NCBI RefSeq assembly: GCF_021134715.1
Contig: NC_060021.1
Coordinates: 2,294,001 to 2,358,000, forward strand
DNA length: 64,000 nucleotides
From: Daphnia pulex
Taxonomy: Eukaryota > Arthropoda > Branchiopoda > Diplostraca > Daphniidae
Direction of reading: 5' to 3'
Shown: positions 27,101-38,087 of the stretch, piece after piece
Layout of the letters: every line of letters begins with the position of its first letter
Position numbering within the stretch: position 1 is the stretch's first letter
Translations under genes and position numbers: made by a program
Notes under the pieces: generated by a model
The model's input: only the letters and a program-made list of their open reading frames with translations
What the model was told of the DNA's origin: nothing
Databases searched by the model: none

Positions 27101-30100
27101 GTCTCTCAACGTCTTACGGTTGTCAACAGCAGCAGGGCGTATCAGATGAAAACTTGTCCGGCGACTGTGTTGCTGCACTTTGGCGCGGGATGTTGATTTA
27201 CGCGCACTACTCCAGCAAACGCGTGATGATGAGCGCCCAATATCAGACAACATTTTCTTTTCTTTTTCTCTTTTCTTTTTCTGCCTATACTTTGCTGTCA
27301 GCCAACTCGTCTAGGGGGGAAATCTCAAAACCCGAAAAAGAAATATTATAACTTGGCACCTTCACACACAGGAGCGGTGGGAGCATATAGCAGTGTTGGC
27401 GCTCGGCAGTGATGGCGGCGGCCCCTTGAGCTCTTTTGCCAACCTCGTTTTCTAGCTCCCAGCCATCAGCAGCAAACGACGTCAAGCCACTGCTCGATAG
27501 ACTCTCCGACATACCAACAGCCATCGAGGCGAATAGCTTTCAACGTTTCTTTTAATTAGCTGATTGGTACAGTCGTCGGTCGACGAGCGGTGCGGCTTGG
27601 AGCGCAGCACTAACAATCAGCAACAGCTCAAATTCGATTCCAGCGGATTCCAGCGCAGCAACTTTCTTCGATAAAGTTTCTGCTGGGAACAAGTGGCGAC
27701 TGAAGAAGCCGCCGCTGGCATCAGGCCGGCCACATCAAATCTCAATCGAGCTGTTGATATCTACTCCTCTCGGAAGTAGATGTGTAATAATGCATCGGTT
27801 TTTCTTTTTTTCTTTCGCCGGGAGTTTTTGCTGTGCTGGAATTGAATTCCAAACAGCCCACACGTCCGTCAACGATGAACATCTGCTGGCCGCGCTAAAA
27901 ACGCGTGTACGCACGTCTCTATACTGCGCTCCAATGAATAAGTCTTTTATAGCAATTCGGCTTTGACGTCCAGCACATACACACTAGTCCTGTGAGAGAA
28001 GGTCCAGTGCATCCAGCAAGGAAAGGAATAAGTAAAAAAAGGGACAGTGCTGCACATTCGTCTCTGCCTTTGATGGAGTCTCTTCCGCCCCTCATAATTT
28101 TCTAGAGGAGTGTACGAGAGTGCATGTTGTATATTGACGGGGGGATGGGAGAGAAAAAAGAGACACACAGCAGTGCGGCCGGCCGGGGCTAAAGAAGAGT
28201 CTATTGATGGTCACTCTCGGTGGCCCTTGATGGCCCTCCATTCAGTCTAGAGAGAGAAAGAGGTCCGTCGTCTATTTCTACCTATATAGGCTATATAAGC
28301 ATTCGCCCTTTTTATTCGATATAGATCCATAAAAAAGAAGAAAAAAACAAACTTGTATGTCCGGCTGGCCGTCTCCTCATACATGTTGTTGGTCTCCCTC
28401 CTGCTGCATGGCCAGCGCCCAGCAGTTTCTGAGAGATGTATTTTTTCAATTCGCTCCAGCGTTATTTTCTATATCCTTTTCTGATGCTTTATAGTATATA
28501 GTATAGATCTGCTTCTATATCGGACGCTTTTTAGATGTTGTGCTGCTTTGTGTCTATTTATTTCCCACATGCGCTCCCAGCACCCAAGACGATGCGACGA
28601 CCCCCAATCCAATCTGCTCTCAGCGGGCAGCAGCAGTAATTCTACCAGGAAATATGATCGCATCGCTGCTGTCCGCGCCTTATACATTTATAATAGACTC
28701 TCTGCTGCTCTGCTCTTGTGCACAGTCTACATAAGAAAAGAAGCAAGAGAGGGGGAGACATACGTATATATACCCGTAGCATTGCTGCTGGGTCGCGCGG
28801 ATCAGAGCGACAAAAACATGATCCACCGCGAAGAGAGAATGTTGGATGATTATTATTCCTCGTAAATATATAAACCCCTTTTGGATTGTGGGCTGTTGCT
28901 ATAGTGGAAGATGTTTTTTATGTAGATTTGATATTAAAAGAAACCAAAGCGTTCGGTCAGCTGCAAACAATTCATCCGCGTCCGCGTAGTTGGTAGCCCC
29001 TATTGCTGCTAGCCAGCCAAAAGAGAGAAGCCCGCCATGTTGCTGCTACTGGTCCGTCTGTAATTTCACCTTTCCTGCGTGTTCACGTCTCAGTTGCGCC
29101 ACACAACCAACAACGTAAAAGAGAGAAAGAAGAAAAATCTAATGCCCTTGGTTGGATTTATTCTCTTTGGATTATTCATTTTATTATTATGTCTCATCAT
29201 TTTGAATTTATATATATAGGAGGCCTGTTGTTGTTTTTTTGTGTTTGCTGTGCAGGATTTTGGCTGAGCGAGTCCAAATCCAATTAAACACGCAAGGAGA
29301 CGAGATGAAACATTTCAGAGCGCGGGCCCACGCGCTCATTTCAAAAGTGGAATAAGAATCGTGCACATCCGATTATTATTCGGCCCGGCTCGTTGCGTCC
29401 CCGGTTGCGTCTAAATTTGGTAAAGACGCAGTTCAACATCAGCCGGGACGAGTGTAGAGAAAACAGCGCAAACAGAGTAGACTCTGTCCAATAATTACAG
29501 ACATTTCAAATGTTGGCTGAGGCTGTTGTAATTAAAATTCACGTGTTATTGCTCTTGTCCAGAATTAATATAATAGTACAAAAGTCAACTATATAATTAC
29601 AAATTCGGCGTAAATAGCAAATGATATGGAGAGCACCAATGACGTCAATGTATTTCCGGAAGGGCGTCTCTACATATGCTGCATAGCTAGTTAGGCCTAT
29701 TAGCACTTTGTTGACGGTCACGTGCGTTCAGTGTCAATTCCTTTTCCTTTTTCTTCTTCTGGTTCTTCTTCTTCTTTCTCGTTTTGGTATCCATCAATGG
29801 ACCCATTACCGACAATGAGACGTCTCTTGCATCAGCACGCGGTCCTCAGACCCGCGGCTCCATGACGGTTCTGCTCTTGTGCAACTTGTATCCAATACAT
29901 GTTGTAGTAGAGTATATCGTCCCTGTTCATGCACTATAGCTGCTGGGAAATAGAGAGAGAGACGTCCTTGTACATGCTATGGCCTATTAAAACCCACACG
30001 CCATATACAACATGGCCGGAGCTGAGCTAAAAGAGAAGGGGAGGGTCAAACTTCCTCATTCTTGCACGTCAACCCAAAGACTGCGCGTCGTGCGCACCGG

Positions 30101-33100
30101 GTGATGAATCTATCAACCTCCCATCCATCACAGATTTTTCTTTTTCTCTCTCTCGCTCATCCAGCAGCAGCACAAAAGCCCCTTCTTATAGTCCTATACC
30201 AGCAACCCCCTCCCCCAACCCCCCCAAAATTAATCTATATAACACAATGGGGAATATATACAGCACATCTAGAAAGAAATAATAAAAGAAAAAACAGAGA
30301 TATAAATCAAAATTAAATTGATCTAGATCCGCTCGACAAGAAATCAAGGAGCCAGAGATGAAATCCAAACCTATGCAGGAAATAAGCGACGACGATGGTG
30401 CAGGAAGGTCGTATTTCGTTTCATTAATTGGACGGCGGCGCTATATAGGTCCTCCTCCCTCCCTTGGCTGATCTCTCGACAGCTGTGCTGTGGGTCTTAT
30501 AATACATGTAGGACAGCGCGCCGGATATATACGTTTCACTATAGTATATATAAAAGAGTATATAGGAGCTATATAGACTTGATATATAAGTTTATAGTAC
30601 AGTTCACCTTTTTTCCTGTTCTCTCCTGCTGGCCGTGTTCTTCTACCGCAGTGTGTATAGGCGGAGGGTGACCTCCATTAGTCGATTCAATTACGCAGCC
30701 CATTCTGGCCAGCTACCATCTCTTCTGCTGGCCGTTGCTGTACAAATCCATATGGTGAGAAGAAGGAATATATAGCCCCTTTATCTTTTATAGAGCTAGA
30801 AAAGCTGGTGCCATTCATTCTGCGACTTTTGGAGCGTTCAGAGTCTTTGTTAGGAAATTGTGATCAAAGTATAACGTCGCTGCTGCTGCCAACCTCTTCC
30901 ATCCACACCCCACTGACTTGTTCTTGTTGGTGCGGTTGCCATCATCCAGATTTGTGGTCTCCTGCGATTTTCACACTTCCCCCCTTCTCATTCCTATGTA
31001 CAACCCCTTTCTCTCACCCGCGATACATCCCTTCAATCTATACACACGTTCACTATTGCTGTGTGTGAATCAATGGATGATTTCCTTCCCTCCCTACAAT
31101 CTTTATTCCTCCACCTCATCCGACACATCCGGCGGCCGATTGTCTCCCGACACCCAGCACGCTCCATTGTGTCAACCCCCGACTGTCATCACCAATCGTC
31201 GCATCTATACACAACGCCAGTACATTATAGCACCCATCACCATACTATATCAAAGGCCTACATCAGTCAACTATTTCCGTTTTTTCACCGTTAATTTCAA
31301 ATCTACAAAAATTAAAAAAATGTTACCACCGCGTTTACAATTCTCCGTATAATCCATAAAAATTCCGCCCTCTTACTTTTCTCTCCGCATGTGGTCTGTG
31401 TGTGTTTGCTATGCCATTTAGCGTGTCGTCTAAACAAAAACAGATTTTTTTGTTTAGACAAGAACAGGAGCGCCACCAGCACTTTGAATGGATGGTGCAG
31501 ACGCTGATGTGGCCCTGGCATCTTCTGAATAAACTTTGACAATTCCCATAGTCTCTGCTCCCAATAACAAGCATCTGCTGATAATGCTTTCAGAGGCGAC
31601 CGCGCACGCTAGCAGTTTGGAAAAAAAAATAGACTTTTTGAGGAGCGCTGATGGCATAACGCCTTAAAACAGCAAAAGGGAAAAAGCTCTTTTGCTTTTC
31701 CTGCTGCTGGCCGGCTCCTCAATCCATATACAGTTGCAGCACTACCTACTATACTCGTCCGGCATGAGCCCCTTCGTCGTGCTGTGGTTTGACATACAAC
31801 TCGTCTTATTCAAAACTGTGGAGGTACCCCATCGTTTTCATGGGGGAGGGAGGAAAAAATCCCCGCCGAGAGTGGCTTAGACGGCCAAAACAGGAAGCTG
31901 GCCGTCTCCTCTAGCACTCTTCTTCTTCTTCTTATATTCATATCCTTCCCCATACAAACTATGGGGGGGTATAGGGGGGGGGAATAAAATAAAATTTCGA
32001 GCGTCGACATTTCCAATATTTTATATTCAACTGTTTAATGATAATGCACATTCTTGACTATGTACTATTGTCGACATTGGAATGTTGACTTTTCAAACGG
32101 CGCAGCAATATTCGCCGCAAATAATATTGATTTGAAATCACCAAAAACGTGCAAGACTGCGGTATAGATGTTATTCCAATGAAAAAGTAGTCTATCTATG
32201 ATTGATTCGATTGAATTGACAGTCGACTCGAATACTTAGTGCTTATATATGTGCCATCACATACTCGAGAGTGCTGCCTTATACGCCTGGATGAGCGGCG
32301 TGAGCGATGATGATTCCGTATATTATTTAGTTGATGCTCCGGTCGATCCATCAAAACATCTTCTTCTTCTTCTCTCCTATAGAATATCATCAAGTCAGTC
32401 GCTTTCTCGACATACGTTCGAGAGATCCAACTGGTCACGTGCTGCGCTTGCCTAATCCATCGCAAAATAGGCCGGAGGAGTACTCGAGTGGGGTCTGGTG
32501 TACCGAATCTCCGATAACTCGGTCGACAAGACCCGTAACTCCATCCTGTGTATGTCCTGTGTCCATATGTGTAACCCTAAACCCCAAGTTGATATCCAGC
32601 GCGGAATCATGAAGAGAACAAAAATAAAAGGGACGACAACATTTCTCTACTACGCCAGCAAAGAAAAAACCAATACCGCAACTCGCCTAGTTTATAGGCA
32701 TATGGTATAGCTATAGTCTGATGGCCATTTGGTGGTGGTTGTCGACATTGTCGTCGTAATCGGCGTCGTTGTCGTCTGTCGACGTCGACATTGCAAGCCG
32801 ATCAATTGAATCGAAATTGATCAAACCGATCAATTGACGCCAATTGCAAGGACAGTGATGGGGGCAATGCGGTCAGATACGTGCGGCGCTGGTACAAAGC
32901 TGCCAACGTTTTGGAAATAACTCATTTGTTGATTAACAACGGTTGCATTATGAAACTTGAACTGTGTATTAATAAATAATAACTGCAATAAATATGTTTC
33001 GTGAACTATAGAATACGGAAAATTTACCACCCTAAAAAACAATAAAAGTAAGCATTTGGTAGAATTTATTTTTTGATGGTTTAAAATTTGGTTTTTTGTT

Positions 33101-33120
33101 AGTAAAATTAGCAATAAAAA
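21156..33120. other. Long non-coding stretch up to the transposon block
   Basis: No supportable gene. The open frames at 22420-22809, 25300-25935 and 30918-31352 are compositionally biased and show no domains. Features seen are a short CA array near 23063, a poly-A run at 25336-25348, and a cluster of CGATCAATTG-type near-palindromes near 32795-32845. Base texture changes to AT-rich shortly after 32900. Confidence 0.55.
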
Positions 33121-33392
33121 TGTTAATTTTATTACGGATTTATTTAATGATGGCCGGAAATTTCCATCTTGAATGTCATTAACTTGAGAAAAAATGGCGA
33201 GTTATTCCTGTTGCTATGCGAAAATATGTAAACGAAATGCAACGAAGTTCGTAATTTCACCACCCCAATTGCGCAATTCTGCAATTTCCGCATTTTACCT
33301 TTCGCCTCCCCCCACCAAAGTCAATAATATCGATAATATAGCATTGTGTAATAATCGCATACACAGAAAAATAAAAACCATCTCACTTTGTC

Positions 33393-33424
33393 TGTATGTA
33401 TGTATGTATGTATATGTATGTATG
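33393..33424 (+). repeat. (TATG)n microsatellite
   Basis: Eight or so tetranucleotide units of TGTA/TATG, with one two-base interruption. Confidence 0.9.
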
Positions 33425-33689
33425 TCCCGCACCATAGCTCGGGCGTTTTACGACAGATTTCGGACTTTTTGGTCTTAAAATTCGACAAAAAAATATGCGG
33501 TGCGACCAGAACAAAAATAATGTCATTTACTTAGGCTAATTAGTTCTCCTGCTTTCGGCGTGCCATATAATTAATGAAAAGCTGGTAAAATAATTGCTTA
33601 ACGACTGGTGACATCTGGCGGTTGCGACTACAACTTTTTCAACTTAGGTTTAAATTCCGCTTTCATTGCTGGACTCGGGCTTCTAGGAC

Positions 33690-34068
33690 CGATATGCCCT
33701 GGGTAGCGGCAAATTTTATGAAGGATTTCAAGTTAGCGTAGGCTTACTCTGGGCAGCTAGTGCCGTCAGCCTCCTGAACGAGACGGACTGTTGCAGTTGA
33801 TGCATTTGGTAACGCAGGAGTTTTCGGTGGGCCTGGCTACATTTTGCAATGTCTTAAATTGGAGTTACCTGGTGGCAGTATGGCCGTGACGCCAGCATTT
33901 TTTACAGATTGAGCGGTTAGGAGTAAACAAAACTTTGAAGACCATGGCTGCTAGCTTGATTCTAACGGGGAGTTGAGATAAGAAGGTTAGGAGGACCATG
34001 CATTTCGGAAAGGATTTATGGACGTCCTTTGATGGGGAACCTTTTGACATGTATAACGGCATTTTCAA
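33690..34068 (-). pseudogene. LINE ORF1 (gag) fragment with zinc knuckle, broken
   Basis: Minus-strand translation from 34068 gives a gag-like segment ending in a knuckle of the form C-K-K-C-W-R-H-G-H-T-A-T-R. The expected next cysteine is lost to an in-frame stop near 33865. Further on, in the same frame, a second Cys-rich piece (K-C-I-N-C-N) is followed by more stops. The preceding IKLAAMVFKV-like stretch is typical of ORF1 proteins of Jockey/I-group non-LTR retrotransposons, whose gag binds the element RNA. This copy is a dead fragment. Its 5' side continues into the inverted-repeat arm at 34055-34265. Confidence 0.7.
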
Positions 34069-34265
34069 TTAATTTCTCGACCAAATCCTCTCAAAATGGG
34101 CGGATTTTTCAGTTTAATTTCGTTTTTTTGCACTCTCGTCCTTTTTGGGCGTACAAAGGGTGTACATACTTGGTGTTAAATGAAAGTGGGTACAAGCTTG
34201 TACACCCGGGTGTACATAAGGTGTACATATTTTTTTTGTACACCTTTTGTATACCCTGGCACGAG
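34055..34265 (-). repeat. Inverted-repeat arm, left (LINE 5' region)
   Basis: This arm matches the reverse complement of 40225-40405 in order: AACGGCATTTTCAAT, TTTCT.ACCAAA, GGGCGGA, CTCTCGTCCTTTTTGGGC, and repeated GTGTACA / TTGTACACCTTTTGTA motifs. In minus orientation it runs straight into the gag fragment, so it is best read as the 5' UTR and start of ORF1 of a non-LTR element. Confidence 0.65.
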
Positions 34266-34470
34266 GTCATAACGTCTTTGTTTTATCAAATTCGCGCGAC
34301 CATCGTTTTTCTCACCCATCCCCCACCCATGAAAGGAAAAATTTTTTGCTTTCTATTTTATCTCTATTTACTTTTACTTCATTTCATATCATCACATGAA
34401 GTTTTCCTCCTACTCATTCTGTAATTAATATCTTTCTTTAACTGTTTCACAGACTGCGAATAACGTATTT

Positions 34471-34541
34471 GCTTTAAACGGGAGTCGAACCTGGAACTTC
34501 AGATTTACAAGCCAGTATTTATCCGCTGTGCCACTAGCTAT
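34471..34541 (-). repeat. tRNA-like sequence (degenerate tRNA or SINE head)
   Basis: On the minus strand an A-box-like TGGCACAGCGG is followed by an anticodon-loop-like TTGTAAA (UGU, the threonine loop) and a perfect B-box GGTTCGACTCC. The acceptor, D and anticodon stems pair poorly, so a working tRNA is unlikely. It is more probably a tRNA-derived SINE head or a tRNA pseudogene. Confidence 0.5.
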
Positions 34542-34939
34542 TTATACACATTTGGGAAGCTTATAATACTAATTAATTCTTAGGGCAGAGAAAGAAACTT
34601 CTAATTTCAAGATTGCTATTGATTGCAATCATTGTTGAATTAAAGAGCTTGCTAACAATATATTAAGCCAACAACTTATCGAGTGTTCATCTAAAAGCAC
34701 CATTGAATTTCGGTGTTGGGACTTAAAACAATTTTTCGTTTTTAGCCGCCATTATGGATTTCCATCGCGCGGCTTTTCAAGAAAGAACTTGAGATTAAGG
34801 CGGTTAGGGATGGGAGAGAAACGAAGAAACGAAGAGAGAAAAAAAGGTTTTTTGGTCTCTTCCTTTCGCTAAAAGAGTGAAAAACTCGAAAAAACCTAAT
34901 TTGCATACTTGTAAAGGAGGCGTACAAATCGTTTTTTCC

Positions 34940-35112
34940 CCCTACTAGCACACATTGTCCATAGGACGTCCATTGGATATCCGACGGTCCATTTTCCGTT
35001 TGTCCGTTTAGCGTTAGCTACGGTTATCCTATGGATGGTATATTTTGATCCAGATAACGGTTGGTCGCGGATGGTCATACTGGGATGTCCTATGAATGTC
35101 CATCTGGTACCA
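34940..35112 (+). mobile_element. Foldback element, left arm
   Basis: It begins CCCTACTAGCACA and contains GGACGTCC/GGATATCC-type palindromic motifs. It is the approximate reverse complement of 39790-39972. Without the DIRS insertion the two arms would enclose a loop of under 100 bases, making a foldback element of about 430 bp. Confidence 0.65.
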
Positions 35113-35180
35113 ATTAGTAAATTGCTCGAGGTCGCGAAGCGACCGAAGAGCAGTTATGATTGTATGTATAATAAAGCGAG

Positions 35181-35293
35181 ACCTTAACTTATAGTGTTGA
35201 CACTTGTATTTAGCCCTTTCAACGCAAACAAAAAACAAAAGAATAACGATATGGTCCGCCTCAGGACCTCAACGCCCCCTTTATCCTCAGACC
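35181..35293 (+). repeat. DIRS inverted terminal repeat (3' side of element)
   Basis: About 112 bases almost identical to the reverse complement of 39585-39695, from ACCTTAACTTATAGTG through the CCTCAGGACCTCAACGCC segment. Because of this repeat, the first codons of the short open frame starting at 35204 match those of a frame starting at 39672 on the other strand. Confidence 0.93.
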
Positions 35294-35462
35294 TTTAAGG
35301 CTCGGGAAATCTTCTCAGGGCCGCTGATCCGAAAGAGTAGGCCAACTCTTCACCTTTTATGCTGGTTACTGCCAAATCCTCTTCCTCTGAAAGGAATGAA
35401 GAAAAACAACGATTAATAAAGTTAGGAGCGGGTTGGGGGGGGGGGGTACCTTAACCTAAGTT

Positions 35463-35570
35463 AAGGTCTCGCTTTATTATACATACAATCATAACAGCTC
35501 TTCGGTTGCTTCGCGACCTCGAGCAATTTACTAATTGCATGTAAATCGCTCGACCTTAACTTATAGTGAC
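35463..35570 (+). repeat. DIRS internal complementary region (ICR)
   Basis: The first part (about 35463-35535) is the reverse complement of the outer edge of the 3' terminus at 35113-35190, with landmarks AATAAAGCGAG and GAGGTCGCGAAGC. The second part (about 35537-35570, ATTGCATGTAAATCGCTCG) is the reverse complement of the outer 5' terminus at 39679-39713. The two parts meet at an ambiguous AAT/ATT. This is the arrangement known from DIRS1, where the ICR is thought to template joining of the ends into a circle. Confidence 0.9.
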
Positions 35571-35581
35571 TTCAAAGCACG

Positions 35582-36994
35582 TTAACCAGCCAAACCACTG
35601 GCACCACCTAGCACTTGGCTAGCCACGCTTTCTTTCTCGATTGGCCGACTGTAATGCTTGGCGAATACGCTTTCGGACGACCAGTTGCCCGAACGCAAAA
35701 TTGTTTCGATTGATAAACCCGTCGCCACCGCCTTAGATGCGGCCGCCCCACGGGTGGAATGCGCTGAATAAATTGACGTGTCAATTCCTGCGTCGCCCAG
35801 AAAATCTTTGATCCATCTGGCCACCGTTGAAGCGCCGATCAGGGCGTGGGGGGATTTAATGCTTAACATGAGATTAGAGTTAGAATCATTCCTGAACTTG
35901 CGTGTTTCTTTACAATAATAATCAAGACACGAGACTGGACAGACGTTTGACAAAACCGTGAGCTTTTTTAAGGAGAAGATCGCTCCTGCTGAGCTAGGTG
36001 TCTGCGACTTTCTGAGCTTAGACAAGGCGAACTTCACTGCCGGCCCTGAGAAAACCATAGACGAAAAATCAATAGATGCAATCTCCGAAACTCTAAACAA
36101 GGAAGTGAGAGCCAACAAAATTACTAATTTCTTAGATAAAACTGCTAGGCTCAACCCGCTATCGGGGCCTAGCGACTCGATATAATCCAAAACTGTATCT
36201 GTGCTCCAAAACCCAGTATACTTTGGTTTGGGAGGGGAAGAATTAAAAATTCCTTGCATCAGTTTGACAACCAGAGGGTGTTTACCTACATCCCAGCCCT
36301 CTATCTTTTCCAGCGTACCGGACAACATTGACCGATACACATTTATTGACCTGTACGCTTTACCTTCTTCGAAAAGATCCGATAAAAATTTCAAAATCAA
36401 ATTTAGAGTAGGAGACAAGGGATTTTCACTCCTCTTAGAGCACCAATGGAACCAAACGTTCCAGGCACTTTTGTAAGTAGCTGATGTGGTTTCGCGATTG
36501 CTGGCCAGGAGTAATTGCACCACTCCCTCCGAAAGGCCTCGGTTTTCATATCGTCGCCTGATAAGGTCCATGCGGCCAACAGGAGGGACCCTCGCACTAG
36601 GAGTGGGTGGCTGGTGCCCGTCGCGTCCAGCAACAGGTCCTCGCTCGGTATCAAAATGCGGGCCGGCCGACAGGACAGCTCCAAAATCGTTGGCCACCAC
36701 GGCTGAGACGGTCACACTGGGGTTACCATCAGCACGTCCGCTCTGTCCCTCCTGATCTTGATCAAGCATCGGTGGATCAGATTGAACGGGGGAAACGCGT
36801 ATCCTTTCAGATTCTTCCAATTCTGAGTGAAAGCGTCCAACGCCACCGATTCCGGCTGGGGTTTCCAGCTCATAAACCGCGCCACTTGCCGGTTCCAATG
36901 GGATGCAAATAAATCCACTTCCGGTGCCCACAGTTCCGACATCTGGGAAAAGATGGACGTCTTGAGCTTCCAGTCGCTGGACTCCCGTTTCCAT
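35582..36994 (-). CDS. DIRS tyrosine recombinase (integrase), intact ORF
   Basis: A 470-codon uninterrupted frame. The C-terminal half is a phage-integrase-type tyrosine recombinase: the first catalytic Arg lies in LTSLFRVSEIAS, the H-x-x-R box in YSAHSTRGAAASK, the second conserved His/Trp position in LRSGNWSSESVFAKHY, and the Tyr nucleophile is the Y of AKHYSRP. In DIRS elements this enzyme integrates the circular cDNA in place of a DDE integrase. The first ~130 codons overlap the end of the RNase H frame and are Pro/Gly-rich, so the true start may be an internal Met such as that of MDLIRRRYENRG. All catalytic residues appear to be present. Confidence 0.9.
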   Translation of the reverse strand: METGVQRLEAQDVHLFPDVGTVGTGSGFICIPLEPASGAVYELETPAGIGGVGRFHSELEESERIRVSPVQSDPPMLDQDQEGQSGRADGNPSVTVSAVVANDFGAVLSAGPHFDTERGPVAGRDGHQPPTPSARVPPVGRMDLIRRRYENRGLSEGVVQLLLASNRETTSATYKSAWNVWFHWCSKRSENPLSPTLNLILKFLSDLFEEGKAYRSINVYRSMLSGTLEKIEGWDVGKHPLVVKLMQGIFNSSPPKPKYTGFWSTDTVLDYIESLGPDSGLSLAVLSKKLVILLALTSLFRVSEIASIDFSSMVFSGPAVKFALSKLRKSQTPSSAGAIFSLKKLTVLSNVCPVSCLDYYCKETRKFRNDSNSNLMLSIKSPHALIGASTVARWIKDFLGDAGIDTSIYSAHSTRGAAASKAVATGLSIETILRSGNWSSESVFAKHYSRPIEKESVASQVLGGASGLAG

Positions 36995-37500
36995 CTGGAT
37001 TGCAGATCTGCGAGAGAATTCAATATTCCAGGGAGATGAACTGCGTGGACCGAAATTTTTCTACTCTCGCACCAACACATAATGTCCGCCGCTATATCGT
37101 TAAGACTTTTCGAACGCGTCCCTCCGGCTTTGTTTACATAACAAACGGCCGTGGAGTTATCCATCATTAAACGAATAGAAATTCCCTCCAATTGACTAGT
37201 GAAGGCTTTGAGAGAGTATAATGCCACGAGAAGCTCTAATTCATTGATATGCCTCAGCCTATCTGCTTCCGTCCAAGGGCCCCTTGTCGGGACCCCATTA
37301 AGCACGCCACCCCACCCTGAGTTTGATGCATCCGAATAGATGGTCAGATCGGGATCCACCGCCAACATTGGCTTTCCGTTACATTTAATCAAATTAGCAA
37401 CCCACCAGGACAAATTAATTTTAGAGCCGTTGTCTAATAAAACCAAAGAATTTAAATTATTTTCGAACCGGACACAACCATCAATATAGAGCCTCTGCAA
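36403..37500 (-). pseudogene. DIRS RNase H and downstream domain, broken
   Basis: From 37500 the frame shows RNase H signatures: YSDASNSGWGGV (catalytic Asp), ELELLVALYSLKAF (Glu), MDNSTAVCYVNKAGG (Asp) and HLPGILNSLADLQSR (His/Asp). A DIRS-typical segment follows (VDLFASHWNRQVARFMSW). The frame stops near 36712, at a position where an in-frame Trp codon would be expected, and is open again down to 36403, consistent with a nonsense mutation. It overlaps the recombinase ORF in another frame. RNase H would remove the RNA strand during reverse transcription. Confidence 0.85.
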
Positions 37501-38087
37501 ATCTCTATAATGGGACTGGGCAAAAGGAACGGCCTTGATCGCCCAAGCAAAAGACCGAGGACTTTAGCAATCTCCCGTAAAGGTGCGGAACTTTTCGAAA
37601 ACAAATTTTGACACAGACGAATGATTTCGTCAACTTTTTCCGCGCGTAAGGAAAGCGACAGGTTACGCGAGTCTACAATTAACCCCAGGAATTTGATTAC
37701 TTGGTGGGGGGTGCCGATAGATTTCTCTACATTTATCACAAAACCACATTTTTCTAAAAGCTCCGTGGCAACCAAAAATTCCCGCTCCGCCTCCTTTTTG
37801 CAAGAATTTAATAGCAAAATGTCGTCTAAATAGATGACAAGACGAAAACCTTGGGACCGTAGGAAGGTCACAATAGGTTTAAGAATTTTAGTAAATAAAA
37901 AGGGGGCGGATGTCAGACCGAAGGCTAGCGTTTTGAATTGGAAAAGTTGCCCCCCCCCCCACCTGATTTGAATAAATTTTCTGTCCTCTTGGTGAAGAGG
38001 CACGGTAAGATATGCGTCCTTCAGATCAATTTTTGTAAAAAAATCGTCGGGGCGAATGATCTCTTGTAAAGAACTAACCCCTTCCAT
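37452..38087 (-). pseudogene. DIRS reverse transcriptase, catalytic part (frame-broken)
   Basis: This frame carries the RT palm motifs: DFFTKIDLKDAYLTVPL, FKTLAFGLTSAPFLFT, the catalytic VIYLDDILLL box and FLGLIVDS. The N-terminal RT motif (GVFIIPKKSGGFRPI) lies in the previous frame, so a one-base-type frame break falls near 38090-38100. A second break near 37540 separates it from RNase H. Two independent breaks within one domain suggest decay rather than programmed frameshifting. Confidence 0.88.

Noticed and set aside
32830..33114. 94-codon minus-strand open frame
   Set aside because: AT-rich, no motif, no clear splice sites; likely chance.
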